A DNA stretch of 64,000 nucleotides from SHXO01 sp964523885 (GCA_964523885.1 CAZFYX010000094.1:7369-71368); one strand, 5' to 3'. Shown: positions 1-10,806, counted from the stretch's first letter. The notes: generated from the letters alone by a model not told the origin. Numbers and translations: made by a program.

Positions 1-708
1 GTCAAGCTCAACACCGGGATGAACCGGCTGGGCTTTCCCTCAGGGGCGCTGCGAGGCGTGGTGGAGCGCCTTAGGGCCGCGTGCCGGATCGGGCGCCTCA
101 CGCTCATGACCCATTTCGCCAACGCCGACGAGGCGGCCGGCATCGCGGAGCCGCTCGCGGCCTTCGAGGCGGCGGTGGGCGGGATGGAAGCGGAGGTCTC
201 TCTGGCCAATTCCGCGACCCTGCTGCGCTTCCCTGAGGCCGCGCGCGGGTGGACCCGACTGGGGCTGATGCTGTACGGCGCCTCGCCCCTGCCTGAGCGA
301 CCCGCGGCTGAACTGGGGTTGGAGCCGGTCATGACGCTGGAGAGCAGCCTCATCGCCGTGCGCGAGATCGAACGCGGCGAGCGCATCGGCTATGGCAGCA
401 CGTTCACCGCGCCGCAGCGGATGCGCATGGGGGTGGTGGCCTGCGGCTATGCCGATGGTTACCCCCGCAGCGCTCCGACCGGCACACCCGTGCTGGTGGA
501 CGGTCATCGCACCCGGACCCTGGGGCGTGTATCGATGGACATGCTGTGCGTCGACCTGAGCGGGATCCCGCAGGCGCGGGTCGGCAGCCCGGTCGTGCTG
601 TGGGGCGGCGGCGTGCCCGTCGAGGAGGTGGCGCGCGCAGCCGGGACGATCAGCTACGAGCTGCTGTGCGCGCTGGCGCCGCGGGTGCCGGTGGTCGAAG
701 TCGAGTGA
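1..708 (+). CDS. alr: Alanine racemase, 3' part (5' end outside window)
   Basis: PLP-dependent enzyme that interconverts L- and D-alanine for peptidoglycan synthesis in the cytoplasm. The reading frame is open from the first base, and its opening residues KLNTGMNRLGF match the family's TGMxRLG segment, so the N-terminal part with the PLP lysine lies upstream of the window. The GYADGYPR motif carries the second catalytic base (Tyr) found near the C-terminal beta domain of alanine racemases. The stop is TGA at 706-708. The radA gene follows on the same strand, an arrangement common in Betaproteobacteria. Identification is firm from motifs; alr versus a paralogue such as dadX cannot be separated here. 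Confidence 0.93.
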   Translation, partial: VKLNTGMNRLGFPSGALRGVVERLRAACRIGRLTLMTHFANADEAAGIAEPLAAFEAAVGGMEAEVSLANSATLLRFPEAARGWTRLGLMLYGASPLPERPAAELGLEPVMTLESSLIAVREIERGERIGYGSTFTAPQRMRMGVVACGYADGYPRSAPTGTPVLVDGHRTRTLGRVSMDMLCVDLSGIPQARVGSPVVLWGGGVPVEEVARAAGTISYELLCALAPRVPVVEVE

Positions 709-710
709 CG

Positions 711-839
711 GCGTGAATGCGTGAAGGGTGGGCTGCCTGCCTGCGTGAACGTGTGGAGGGAAACGGCCGGCCAGATGTAATACCCTTCAGCATTCACGTA
801 TTCCCCTTCACTGCCTTTCGCTATCCTTCACGCCTTCAC
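711..839. repeat. Intergenic hairpin built of GCGTGAA / TTCACGC units
   Basis: The spacer between alr and radA holds GCGTGAATGCGTGAAGG at 711-727 and a near-inverse CCTTCACGCCTTCAC at 825-839, with further GCGTGAA and TTCAC units between them. The left arm starts three bases after the alr stop and the right arm ends 17 bases before the radA GTG. It is one of ten short-unit hairpins in the window. Confidence 0.75.
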
Positions 840-856
840 CCCTCACTGAATTCCCG

Positions 857-2214
857 GTGGCGAAAGCAAAGACCCTCTACACCTGCACCGAGGGCGGCGG
901 CCAGACCCTGAAGTGGCAGGGGCAGTGCCCGCACTGCAGCGCCTGGAACACGCTGGTCGAGACCGTGGCCGAGCGCGCCAGCGCGCGCTACCAGGGGCTG
1001 GCGCAGGCGAGCCAGGTGCAGGAGCTCACCCAGGTCGAGGCGGCCGAGGAGCCTCGGCGCGAAACCGGCATCGCGGAGCTCGACCGCGTCCTGGGGGTGG
1101 TCTGGTGCGCGGCGCGGTGGTCCTGCTGGGAGGCGACCCCGGCATCGGCAAGTCGACCCTGCTGCTGCAGGCGCTGAGCCTGCTGTGCGCATCCAGCCGG
1201 ACGCTGTATGTCAGCGGCGAGGAGTCCGCGCAGCAGGTGGCGCTGCGCGCGCGCCGGCTGGGGCTGCCGCCGGCCGGGCTCAAGGTGCTCGCGGAGATCC
1301 AGCTCGAGAAGGTGCTCAACGCGCTGGGTGCCGAGAAGCCCGAGGTCGCCGTGATCGATTCGATCCAGACCATCTATTCGGAGGCGCTGCAGTCCGCGCC
1401 GGGCAGCGTCGCGCAAGTGCGCGAATGCGCCGCGCAGCTGACCCGCTTCGCCAAGACCTCCGGCACGACGCTGCTGCTGGTGGGACACGTCACCAAGGAA
1501 GGGGCGATAGCCGGCCCGCGCGTGCTCGAGCACATGGTCGACGCGGTGCTCTATTTCGAGGGCGACACCCACTCCAGCTTCCGCCTGGTGCGGGCGATCA
1601 AGAACCGCTTCGGCGCAGTGAACGAACTGGGCGTGTTCGCGATGACGGACCGTGGCCTGCGTGGCGTGAGCAATCCGTCGGCCCTGTTCCTCTCCCATCA
1701 CGGCAGCGAAGTGCCGGGCACGTGCGTGCTGGTCACGCAGGAGGGGTCGCGGCCGCTGCTGGTCGAGATCCAGGCGCTGGTCGACGATGCGCACGCGCCC
1801 AATCCGCGCCGGCTCACCGTGGGGCTGGAGCAGAACCGGCTGGCGCTGCTGCTCGCGGTGCTGCACCGGCATGCGGGGATCGCCGCGTTCGACCAGGACG
1901 TGTTCGTCAACGCGGTGGGCGGGGTGAAGATCGACGAGCCCGCGGCCGACCTGGCCATCCTGCTGGCGATCGTGTCCTCGCTGCGCAACCGTCCGCTGCC
2001 CGGGCGCATCGTGGTGTTCGGCGAGGTCGGCCTGGCGGGCGAAGTGCGCCCGGTGCAGCGCGGCCAGGAGCGCCTGCGCGAAGCGGCCAAGCTGGGCTTC
2101 ACACGCGCGGTGGTTCCGAAGGCCAACGTGCCGAAGACGCCGATCGACGGGATCGAGGTGGTGGGGGTGGAACGGATTGAAGCCGCTGTCGCGGCAGTGA
2201 CTGACAGGGCGTGA
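857..2214 (+). pseudogene. radA: DNA repair protein RadA, interrupted by a one-base frameshift
   Basis: RadA is a RecA-like branch-migration ATPase with a C4 zinc finger and a C-terminal Lon-like domain. The first frame runs from GTG 857 and gives a RadA N-terminus (MAKAKTLYTC...QCPHCSAWNTL). At about 1093-1098 the frame must shift by one base. The G run there has five G where six would restore LGGGLVRG, after which the Walker A GGDPGIGKST, the KNRFGAVNE motif and the C-terminal domain are intact to TGA 2212-2214. The second zinc-finger cysteine is also Gly (CTEG instead of CTEC, residue 13). The shift sits in a homopolymer, so it may be a sequencing error; the Cys change needs only one base as well. 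Either this is a damaged gene or a base-calling problem; the rest of the protein looks under normal constraint. Confidence 0.85.
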
Positions 2215-2276
2215 ATCTTGACGGAAAGGCGTGACCGAAGGGCGTGGCGTGAGGCGCGTCACGCAGTACCTGTCAC
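2197..2276. repeat. Hairpin of GCGTGA / TCACGC units between radA and the kinase gene
   Basis: GTGACTGACAGGGCGTGA at 2197-2214 is imperfectly inverted at 2259-2276, with GGCGTGA units repeated between the arms. The left arm overlaps the 3' end of radA. It lies between two convergent genes and could act as a two-way transcription barrier, although there is no T-run. Confidence 0.6.
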
Positions 2277-2281
2277 CGCTT

Positions 2282-3555
<1,274 letters not shown>

Positions 3556-3556
<1 letters not shown>

Positions 3557-3963
3557 CAGGAGGAGGTCTTGGGCATGCTGGCCTTGACGCTGTGGAACAC
3601 CGGCGCCCACATCGGGTGGCCTTCCTCCTCGGGCCTGAGCTCGAGCTTCGGATCGATCTCGAGGGCCTTGCGGAATTCGTCGCGGCACTGGCTCTGCTGG
3701 TCGGCGATGCAGTACATGAAGGCGAGGTACTTGTGCGCACGCGCCTGCGAGCGCGTGGTCAGGCCGGCGTCGAGCGCGCCCTGGATGGTGCGTGCGGCGG
3801 TCTTGTAGCTGCCGTCGTCATACTGGCGGATGCCCTGGTCGAGCATGGTCTCGGCCTTGAACCTGGTCAGGGGAAACTCCTGCACCACGCTGCTCTGGCA
3901 GCCCGGCAGCGCCGTCAGCGCCAGCAGCAGCAGCCCGAACCATCCTCCCTTGTGCGTCTTCAC
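3556..3963 (-). CDS. TPR-type lipoprotein, TssQ-like
   Basis: 135-aa protein starting at GTG 3961-3963. A signal peptide ends in a lipobox (LTALPGC, Cys at about 22), so it should be lipidated and sit at a membrane facing the periplasm. The rest is a TPR-like helical repeat (GIRQYDDGSYKTAA..., then KYLAFMYCIADQQSQCRDEFRKALEIDP) ending in a conserved-looking HPMWAPVFHSVK segment. This pattern resembles the TssQ family of T6SS-associated lipoproteins, from memory of that family; no other T6SS gene is present in the window. It lies between the cyclase and kinase genes with a 4-base overlap with the kinase, so it is probably a partner of these signalling proteins. Confidence 0.8.
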
Positions 3964-3967
3964 TCCA

Positions 3968-5395
3968 CTACCTCTGCATGAACTTGTGCTTGATCCGCAC
4001 GGTCTCGTTGGAGCCGAGCTCGAGGTCGTCCTCGAAGGGCTTGAAGCTGCCGTTGCGGACCTGGATGCGATGCCTGCCCTTGGGCAGTTCCAGTTCGGTG
4101 AGCGGCGGGCTCACACCCACGCGCTTGCCGTCGACGTACACCTCGCCCCAGGGCGAGATCGCCAGCGAGACCACCCCGGTCGGCCCCGCCGGGCGCACCG
4201 GCTCCGGCTGCGCCGGGCGAACCTCGGGCTCGGGCGTGCGGGCCGCCGGTTCCTCGGGCAGGCTGGCCAGCACGGCAGGCGCTGCTTCCTTCCTCTCGGG
4301 CTTCACGGGCGGGGCGGCGTGCGGCAGCGGCGTGCTGCGCGGCGCGGCCTTGACCACGGCTGCCGGCGGCTCGGCGGCCGGGGTCGGCTCGATCGGCTCC
4401 ACGTCCACCTGCGGAACGGTGGCGAGCGGCGCGGTCGGCGCAGCCAGCGGCGCCGGTCGGGCAGGTGGCACGGCCGCCCGGGCGGGTTGCGGCAGGGCCG
4501 GCGCGGGCGTGGGGTCCGGCTTCAGCATCAGGAGCAGGGCGACGATGAACGCGAGCGTCGAGCCGGCCAGCACGCCCAGGGCCAGGCCGCGATGCGAAAG
4601 AATGCCGAACGCGTGGGTGCTGCGCGAAGGCAGGTCACGCCGCCGGCGCTGCGCCCGCCGCTTCTCGACCAGGTTGCGCAGCGCGCTGGTGACCGGCTCG
4701 AGGCCGTAGATCTCGTGCTCCCGCACGTGCTTGTCGGTGCGCGAGCCCTGGTAGGTGAACAGCCGCTCGTACTCGTCCGAGATGCGGGTGATGACCTCGT
4801 GGTAGGAGCGGGTGACGAGCACCTGGGCGGGGTCGGCGAAGCTCATGACGCGCTGCGCGACGTTGATCCCGTCACCGATGATGTTGGGCTGGCTGTTGAT
4901 GTCGCGGGCCAGGCGCACCGGGCCGAGGTTGATGCCGGCGCGGACCTGGATGGCGTCGGGCTTGGTCGCCTCGCGCTTGAAGGTCTCGGCCAGGCGCAGC
5001 ACCACGACCAGGGCATCTTCCGGATCGCCGAGGAAGTTGATCGCGACGCCGTCACCGGTGTCGAGGATGATGCGGTCGGCCAGCGCGATGTCGTGGATCG
5101 CCTGGGACACGTGGTGGTTGAAGCGCTCCTTGATCAGGAGCTGCTCCGCGACCGGCTTGCGCGAATACTCGACGATATCGAGGAACAGCACGGTGCAGAC
5201 GAAGGTCCGGCTGGTCCGCTCCGACGCGGAGGGGAATTCCACGACCTCGCCCGGCGAGGCAAGAGCCCTGCGGCGCGCCGTGGCAGTCCCGATCGACAGC
5301 ACTTTTTCCATCTGCGGCTTGAATTTTTCGTGAACAATCAACCGCTTTCGCGATAGCCCCACCTCCCTGCAGCGGGCTACGGAGGACCCTCCCAT
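3968..5395 (-). CDS. Class III adenylate/guanylate cyclase with PEGA domain
   Basis: The N-terminal half is a class III nucleotide cyclase domain. The metal-binding Asp residues are in FLDIVEYSR (D73) and DTGDGVAINF (D115), and the transition-state Asn/Arg pair is in INVAQR (N178, R182), so it should be active. One membrane segment follows at about 271-291. Next comes a long Pro/Ala-rich linker of about 110 residues and a C-terminal PEGA domain (GEVYVDGKRVGVSPP...LPKGRHRIQV). The topology suggests a cytoplasmic cyclase tied to an outer beta-sandwich that could bind the wall or periplasmic partners. cAMP versus cGMP cannot be decided. The start is uncertain: ATG 5395 gives 475 aa, but ATG 5311 (MEKVLSIG) is also plausible, and neither has a good ribosome binding site. 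First gene of the minus-strand signalling operon. Confidence 0.9.
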   Translation of the reverse strand: MGGSSVARCREVGLSRKRLIVHEKFKPQMEKVLSIGTATARRRALASPGEVVEFPSASERTSRTFVCTVLFLDIVEYSRKPVAEQLLIKERFNHHVSQAIHDIALADRIILDTGDGVAINFLGDPEDALVVVLRLAETFKREATKPDAIQVRAGINLGPVRLARDINSQPNIIGDGINVAQRVMSFADPAQVLVTRSYHEVITRISDEYERLFTYQGSRTDKHVREHEIYGLEPVTSALRNLVEKRRAQRRRRDLPSRSTHAFGILSHRGLALGVLAGSTLAFIVALLLMLKPDPTPAPALPQPARAAVPPARPAPLAAPTAPLATVPQVDVEPIEPTPAAEPPAAVVKAAPRSTPLPHAAPPVKPERKEAAPAVLASLPEEPAARTPEPEVRPAQPEPVRPAGPTGVVSLAISPWGEVYVDGKRVGVSPPLTELELPKGRHRIQVRNGSFKPFEDDLELGSNETVRIKHKFMQR

Positions 5396-5515
5396 CGAGT
5401 ATCATTCCGCCAGGGGCGCTGACCGACCCATGCAAAGCAAAAAGAACGCCCGCGGTTTTTGACGTCTGATCCGCCCGCCAGCATCTCCATCGCGACTCCC
5501 GGACGCGCATTCCCG

Positions 5516-7144
5516 ATGAGTTCCAACCCCTACGACCTGGGCCTGGATCGCAATCCGGCCAACTACACCCCGCTGTCCCCGCTGTCGTTCCTGCGCCGCA
5601 CCGCGGCCGTCCATCCGGACCGCCTCGCCGTGGTGCACGGCCAGCACCGCACCACCTGGCACGAAACCTACGCGCGCTGCCGGCGGCTGGCCTCCGCACT
5701 CGCCCGCCACGGCGTGGGCCGCAACGACACCGTCGCGATCATGGCCCCCAACATCCCGGCCATCTTCGAGGCGCACTTCGGTGTGCCGATGGTCGGCGCG
5801 GTCCTCAATGCGCTGAACACGCGCCTGGACCCGGCCGCCATCGCGTTCATGCTCCAGCATGGCGAGGCCAAGGTCCTGCTCGCCGACCGCGAGTTCTCCG
5901 GCGTGATCGAGCGCGCCCTGCATGGCCTGGCGCGGCCGCCGCTGGTGATCGACATCGACGACCCGCTGGCTGCCGGCGGCGAACTCATCGGTGCCACCAC
6001 GTATGAGGACTTCCTGGCCGAGGGCGACCCGCAGTTCGAGTGGCAGCTGCCGCCGGACGAATGGGACGCGATCGCGCTGAACTACACCTCCGGGACGACC
6101 GGAAATCCCAAGGGCGTGGTGCTGCATCACCGCGGCGCGTACCTCAATGCGGTGAACAACGTGGTCACCTGGGCGATGCCGCACTTCCCGGTCTACCTGT
6201 GGACGCTGCCGATGTTCCACTGCAACGGCTGGTGCTTCCCGTGGACCATGGCACTGGTCGCCGGTACCAACGTCTGCCTGCGTCGGGTGGAGGCCGCGGC
6301 GATCTTCGAGCAGGTCCGCACCCACCGCGTCACGCACTTCTGCGGAGCACCGGTCGTGCACAACATGCTGGTGACCGCGCCCGATTCCATGCGCGCGGGG
6401 ATCGGGCACCGCGTGCACGGGATGATCGCGGGTGCGGCGCCGCCCCAGCCGGTGATCGAGGGCATGGAACGCATCGGCTTCGACCTGACCCATGTCTATG
6501 GCCTGACCGAGGTCTACGGGCCGGCCTCGGTGTGCGCGAAGCACCCGGAATGGGAGCAACTCTCGCTGGAGGAGCGCGCGCAGCGCAACGGGCGCCAGGG
6601 CGTGAGCTACGAGCTGCAGGAGGCCATGATCGTCGCCGATCCCGACACGCTGCAGCCGGTGCCGCGCGATGGGCAGACCATGGGCGAGATCCTGTTCCGC
6701 GGCAACATCACGATGAAGGGGTACCTGAAGAATCCCACCGCGACCGAGGAGGCGTTCCGAGGCGGCTGGTACCACACCGGCGACCTCGCGGTGGTCTACC
6801 CGGACGGTTACGCCAAGATCCGCGACCGTTCCAAGGACATCATCATCTCCGGCGGCGAGAACATCTCCACCCTGGAGGTCGAGGAGGTGCTGTATCGCCA
6901 CCCGGCCGTGCTGGAGGCCGCGGTGGTGGCCAGGCCCGACCCCAAGTGGGGCGAGACGCCCTGCGCCTTCGTCACGCTCAAGAGCGACGTGCCGGCGGTG
7001 ACCGAGGAGGAGCTGATCACCTTCTGCCGCGAGCGCCTGGCCCGCTACAAGTGCCCCAGGACGGTGGTGTTCGGCCCGCTGTCGAAGACCTCGACGGGGA
7101 AGATCCAGAAGAATGTACTTCGGGAGCAGGCTGCGCGGCTGTGA
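5516..7144 (+). CDS. Acyl-CoA synthetase (AMP-forming), medium/long-chain type
   Basis: ANL-superfamily ligase that activates fatty acids to acyl-CoA using ATP. The start chosen is ATG 5516 (MSSNPYDLGLDRN), because the longer frame from TTG 5459 adds a non-conserved stretch. The P-loop motif YTSGTTGNPKG, the HVYGLTEVYGP segment, the GWYHTGDLAV hinge region, RSKDIIISGGENIS, and the C-terminal lysine in KTSTGKIQK are all present. The length of 542 aa is normal. It precedes etfBA and the acyl-CoA dehydrogenase gene, so it likely feeds beta-oxidation. Chain-length preference cannot be read from the sequence. It is divergent from the cyclase operon. Confidence 0.93.
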   Translation: MSSNPYDLGLDRNPANYTPLSPLSFLRRTAAVHPDRLAVVHGQHRTTWHETYARCRRLASALARHGVGRNDTVAIMAPNIPAIFEAHFGVPMVGAVLNALNTRLDPAAIAFMLQHGEAKVLLADREFSGVIERALHGLARPPLVIDIDDPLAAGGELIGATTYEDFLAEGDPQFEWQLPPDEWDAIALNYTSGTTGNPKGVVLHHRGAYLNAVNNVVTWAMPHFPVYLWTLPMFHCNGWCFPWTMALVAGTNVCLRRVEAAAIFEQVRTHRVTHFCGAPVVHNMLVTAPDSMRAGIGHRVHGMIAGAAPPQPVIEGMERIGFDLTHVYGLTEVYGPASVCAKHPEWEQLSLEERAQRNGRQGVSYELQEAMIVADPDTLQPVPRDGQTMGEILFRGNITMKGYLKNPTATEEAFRGGWYHTGDLAVVYPDGYAKIRDRSKDIIISGGENISTLEVEEVLYRHPAVLEAAVVARPDPKWGETPCAFVTLKSDVPAVTEEELITFCRERLARYKCPRTVVFGPLSKTSTGKIQKNVLREQAARL

Positions 7145-7163
7145 GCCGCGCAGCCTGCTCCTA

Positions 7164-7248
7164 GGCTCTAGGCTCTAGGCGCCAGCCCCCAGAGGCTTGC
7201 CTGCGGCGCTGCGCTGCGCCTTATCCCTGGCGCCTAGGGCCTAGAGCC
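7164..7248. repeat. Hairpin of 7-nt GGCTCTA / CTAGGGC units
   Basis: The arms at 7164-7185 and 7227-7248 are inverse to each other at 21 of 22 positions. Each arm is itself a 7-nt direct repeat (GGCTCTA, GGCTCTA, GGCGCCA on the left). A spacer of about 41 bases separates them. It lies between the acyl-CoA synthetase stop and etfB, and could serve as a terminator or processing site, but has no T-run. Confidence 0.85.
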
Positions 7249-7300
7249 TCACCCAAACAGGTAAAATCCCGCCATTCCCGGAGACCATCGAGATACCAAG

Positions 7301-8050
7301 ATGAAGATTCTCGTTCCAGTCAAGCGCGTGGTCGACTACAACGTCAAGGTGCGGGTCAAGGCCGACGGCACCGGCGTGGAGACTGCCAACGTCAAGATGT
7401 CGATGAACCCGTTCGACGAGATCAGCTGCGAGGAGGCGGTGCGCCTGAAGGAAGCCGGCGTCGCCACCGAGATCGTCGCGGTCTCGGTCGGGCCGACGCA
7501 GTGCCAGGAGACCCTGCGCACCGCGCTCGCGATCGGCGCTGACCGCGCCATCCTGGTCGAGACCGGTGCCGAGGTGCAGCCGCTCGCGGTCGCGAAGATC
7601 CTGCGCAAGCTGGTCGAGAAGGAAGCCCCGGGGCTGGTGATCGTGGGCAAGCAGGCCATCGACGACGACTCCAACCAGACCGGCCAGATGCTGGCCGCGC
7701 TGCTCGACTGGCCGCAGGCGACGTTCGCCTCCAAGGTCAAGGTGGCGGGCGAGGGCGCCGAGGTGACGCGCGAGGTCGACGGCGGACTGGAGACCATCGC
7801 CATCAAGCTGCCCGCGGTGGTCACCTCCGACCTGCGCCTCAACGAGCCGCGCTACGTCACCCTGCCCAACATCATGAAGGCGAAGAAGAAGCCGCTGGAG
7901 GTCACCAAGCCCGAGGATCTCGGCGTGGACGTGGCGCCGCGCCTGAAGACGCTCAAGGTGCAGGAGCCGCCCAAGCGGCAGGGTGGCAAGCTGGTGAAGG
8001 ACGTCGGCGAACTGGTCGACAAGCTCAAGAACGAAGCGAAGGTGATCTGA
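7301..8050 (+). CDS. etfB: Electron transfer flavoprotein beta subunit
   Basis: 249-aa small subunit of the ETF heterodimer that accepts electrons from acyl-CoA dehydrogenases. It opens with MKILVPVKRVVDYNVKVRVK, typical of this family, and contains the AMP-binding region (VGKQAIDDDSNQTGQMLAALLDWPQ) and the DLRLNEPRYVTLPNIMKAKKK recognition-loop segment used to dock on dehydrogenases. etfA follows after one base, so the subunits are co-translated. The acyl-CoA dehydrogenase gene downstream and ETF-QO at 31-32.6 kb complete the electron route to quinone. Confidence 0.98.
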   Translation: MKILVPVKRVVDYNVKVRVKADGTGVETANVKMSMNPFDEISCEEAVRLKEAGVATEIVAVSVGPTQCQETLRTALAIGADRAILVETGAEVQPLAVAKILRKLVEKEAPGLVIVGKQAIDDDSNQTGQMLAALLDWPQATFASKVKVAGEGAEVTREVDGGLETIAIKLPAVVTSDLRLNEPRYVTLPNIMKAKKKPLEVTKPEDLGVDVAPRLKTLKVQEPPKRQGGKLVKDVGELVDKLKNEAKVI

Positions 8051-8051
8051 G

Positions 8052-8981
8052 ATGGCGACCCTGGTCTTTGCAGAACACGACAACGCGCACCTGAAGGGCG
8101 CGACACTCAATGCGGTCACCGCGGCCGTGAAGATCGGCGGGCCGGTGCACGTCCTGGTGGCGGGCAGCGGCTGCGGCGCCGTGACCGAGGCCGCGGCGAA
8201 GGTCGCCGGCGTCGAGAAGGTGCTGGTGGCCGACGCGCCGCACTATGCGCATCCGCTGGCCGAGAACCTGGCCGCGCTCGTCGTCTCGCTCGCGGGCGGT
8301 TACAGCCACATCGTGGCCCCGGCCACCACCACCGGCAAGAACTTCATGCCGCGCGTGGCGGCCCGGCTCGACGTGGCGCAGGTGTCCGACATCGTAGCGG
8401 TCGAGAGCGCGGACACGTTCGTGCGCCCGATCTATGCGGGCAATGCGCTCGCCACCGTGCAGTCGAGCGACAGGATCAAGGTGATCACGGTGCGCACCAC
8501 CGGGTTCGATGCTGCGGCGGCGGGCGGCGGCAGCGCAACGGTCGAAGCGGTGGCGGCCGCCGCGGATGCCGGCGTCTCGCGCCTGCTCGGGCAGGAGCTG
8601 ACCAAGTCCGCCCGTCCCGAGCTGACCTCGGCTCGCATCATCGTGTCGGGCGGACGCGGCATGGGAAGCGGCGAGAACTTCAAGATTCTCGAGGCCCTGG
8701 CGGACAAGCTCAATGCGGCGGTGGGGGCCTCCCGTGCCGCGGTCGACTCGGGCTTCGTGCCCAACGACTACCAGGTCGGGCAGACCGGCAAGGTGGTCGC
8801 GCCGGAGCTCTACATCGCGGTTGGCATCTCGGGCGCGATCCAGCACCTGGCCGGCATGAAGGACAGCAAGGTGATCGTGGCGATCAACAAGGACGGCGAG
8901 GCGCCGATCTTCCAGATCGCCGACTACGGCCTGGTGGGCGACCTGTTCCAGGCCGTGCCCGAGCTGACGTCCCGTCTGTAA
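8052..8981 (+). CDS. etfA: Electron transfer flavoprotein alpha subunit
   Basis: 309-aa large subunit of ETF, which holds the FAD. The C-terminal half has the family FAD-binding sequence: SGGRGMGSGENF, then SRAAVDSGFVPNDYQVGQTGK and YIAVGISGAIQHLAGM. The N-terminal domain (VFAEHDNAHLKGATLNAV) pairs with EtfB. The start ATG 8052 is one base after the etfB stop. The next gene is an acyl-CoA dehydrogenase that ETF would reoxidise. Normal family length and no missing motif. Confidence 0.98.
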   Translation: MATLVFAEHDNAHLKGATLNAVTAAVKIGGPVHVLVAGSGCGAVTEAAAKVAGVEKVLVADAPHYAHPLAENLAALVVSLAGGYSHIVAPATTTGKNFMPRVAARLDVAQVSDIVAVESADTFVRPIYAGNALATVQSSDRIKVITVRTTGFDAAAAGGGSATVEAVAAAADAGVSRLLGQELTKSARPELTSARIIVSGGRGMGSGENFKILEALADKLNAAVGASRAAVDSGFVPNDYQVGQTGKVVAPELYIAVGISGAIQHLAGMKDSKVIVAINKDGEAPIFQIADYGLVGDLFQAVPELTSRL

Positions 8982-9002
8982 GCCTTTCCGGAGAGCGCCG
9001 CC

Positions 9003-10796
9003 ATGGCCGAATACGTCGCCCCGCTGCGGGACATGAAGTTCACGATCCAGGAACTGGGCGGGCTCGCCGAGATCGGCGGACTGCCCGGATGCGAGGAGCT
9101 CACGCCCGACCTGGTGGATGCTGTGCTCGAGGAGGCCGGCAAGTTCGCCTCCGGCGTGCTGTCGCCGCTGAACTGGTCCGGTGACCAGGAAGGCTGCCGG
9201 GTCGAGAACGGCGTGGTGACCACGCCGGCCGGCTTCCGCGATGCCTACCAGCAGTTCCGCGAGGCGGGTTGGCCGGCGCTGGGCGGCGATCCGGAATTCG
9301 GCGGCCAGGGCCTGCCGCACCTCATCTCCGGCATGGTGTCGGAGATCTGGAACGGCGCGAACATGAGCTTCTGCCTCTGCCCGATGCTGACCAACGGCGC
9401 GGTGACGGCGGTCAGGCGCCATGGCTCGGCTGCGCAGAAGCAGCTCTACCTGGAGAAGATGGTGTCCGGCGAGTGGACCGGCACCATGAATCTCACCGAG
9501 CCGCAGGCCGGCTCGGATCTCTCCGCGGTGCGCACGCGCGCCGTGCCCGAAGGCGATCACTTCCGCATCTTCGGCACCAAGATCTTCATCACCTACGGCG
9601 AGCACGACTTCACCGAGAACATCATCCACCTGGTGCTGGCGCGCACGCCCACGGCGCCCGAGGGCGTGAAGGGCATCTCGCTGTTCCTGGTACCGAAGTT
9701 CATGGTCGCTGCGGACGGCAGCATCGGTGCGCGCAACGACGTGAAATGCGTGTCGATCGAGCACAAGCTCGGCATCCACGCGAGCCCGACCTGTGTCATG
9801 GCCTTCGGCGAGAAGGACGGCGCGGTCGGCTACCTCGTCGGCGAGGAGAACCAGGGCCTGGCCTACATGTTCACGATGATGAACATGGCCCGCCTGGAAG
9901 TCGGCATCGAGGGCATCGCCATCGCCGAGCGCGCCTACCAGCGCGCGCTGGCCTACGCGCGCGAGCGCGTGCAGGGCCGCGAGGTCGGCGTGAAGGGCGG
10001 GGACCGCGTCAGCATCATCCACCACCCCGACGTGCGTCGCATGCTCATGACCATGAAGGCGCAGGTCGAGGCCATGCGCGCGCTGGGCGCTGCGGCCTGC
10101 ACCGCGCTCGATCTCGCGCACCGCCATCCCGACCGCGAGCAGCGCATGCGCTTCCAGTCCGTGTTCGATCTGCTCACGCCCGTGGTGAAGGGCTGGTGCA
10201 CCGAGCAGTCGGTGGAGATCGCGTCGCTGGGCGTGCAGGTGCACGGCGGCATGGGCTTCGTCGAGGAGACCGGCGCTGCGCAGCATCTGCGCGACGCGCG
10301 CATCACGCCGATCTACGAGGGCACCACCGGCATCCAGGCCAACGACCTGATCGGCCGGAAGGTCGCCGCGGAGAAGGGCATGACCGCCAAGGCAGTGATC
10401 GCCGAGATGCGCGCCTTCGACAGGGAACTCGCCGGCTCCAACGACCCGGCGCTCGGCGTGATCCGGCGTGCGCTCTCGGAGGGCGTGACCGCCCTGTCCG
10501 AGGCCACCGACTGGCTGCTCGAGACCTACCCCTACAACGCGAAGGCTGCAAGCGCAGGCGCGGTTCCCTACCTCAAGCTGTGGGGCACGGTCGCGGGCGG
10601 ATGGCAGCTCGCGCGCGGCGCGCTGGTGTCCAAGCGCCGCCTGGACGAGGGCTCCGCCGACTTCGACTTCTACCGCGGCAAGATCGCGACCGCACGCTTC
10701 TTCGCCGAGCACATCCTGCCGCTGGCCCAGGCCTACCGGCAGGCCATCGTGAACGGGTCCGCCAGCGTGCTGGCGCTGGAAGAAGCGCAGTTCTAG
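9003..10796 (+). CDS. Acyl-CoA dehydrogenase with C-terminal extension (DmdC/FadE-like)
   Basis: 597-aa flavoenzyme, longer than the roughly 380-aa classical acyl-CoA dehydrogenases because it has an N-terminal helical section and a C-terminal extra domain (from about residue 470). Motifs include MNLTEPQAGSDLSAV and FGTKIFITYGEHD in the middle domain. IYEGTTGIQANDLIGRK carries the presumed catalytic Glu, and VHGGMGFVEETGAAQHLRDARI is the C-terminal signature. ATG 9003 lies 21 bases after etfA with GGAGAG upstream. Electrons should pass to the adjacent ETF. The exact substrate, a medium or long acyl-CoA, is inferred only. Confidence 0.93.
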   Translation: MAEYVAPLRDMKFTIQELGGLAEIGGLPGCEELTPDLVDAVLEEAGKFASGVLSPLNWSGDQEGCRVENGVVTTPAGFRDAYQQFREAGWPALGGDPEFGGQGLPHLISGMVSEIWNGANMSFCLCPMLTNGAVTAVRRHGSAAQKQLYLEKMVSGEWTGTMNLTEPQAGSDLSAVRTRAVPEGDHFRIFGTKIFITYGEHDFTENIIHLVLARTPTAPEGVKGISLFLVPKFMVAADGSIGARNDVKCVSIEHKLGIHASPTCVMAFGEKDGAVGYLVGEENQGLAYMFTMMNMARLEVGIEGIAIAERAYQRALAYARERVQGREVGVKGGDRVSIIHHPDVRRMLMTMKAQVEAMRALGAAACTALDLAHRHPDREQRMRFQSVFDLLTPVVKGWCTEQSVEIASLGVQVHGGMGFVEETGAAQHLRDARITPIYEGTTGIQANDLIGRKVAAEKGMTAKAVIAEMRAFDRELAGSNDPALGVIRRALSEGVTALSEATDWLLETYPYNAKAASAGAVPYLKLWGTVAGGWQLARGALVSKRRLDEGSADFDFYRGKIATARFFAEHILPLAQAYRQAIVNGSASVLALEEAQF

Positions 10797-10806
10797 AGCC
10801 TTCCTC

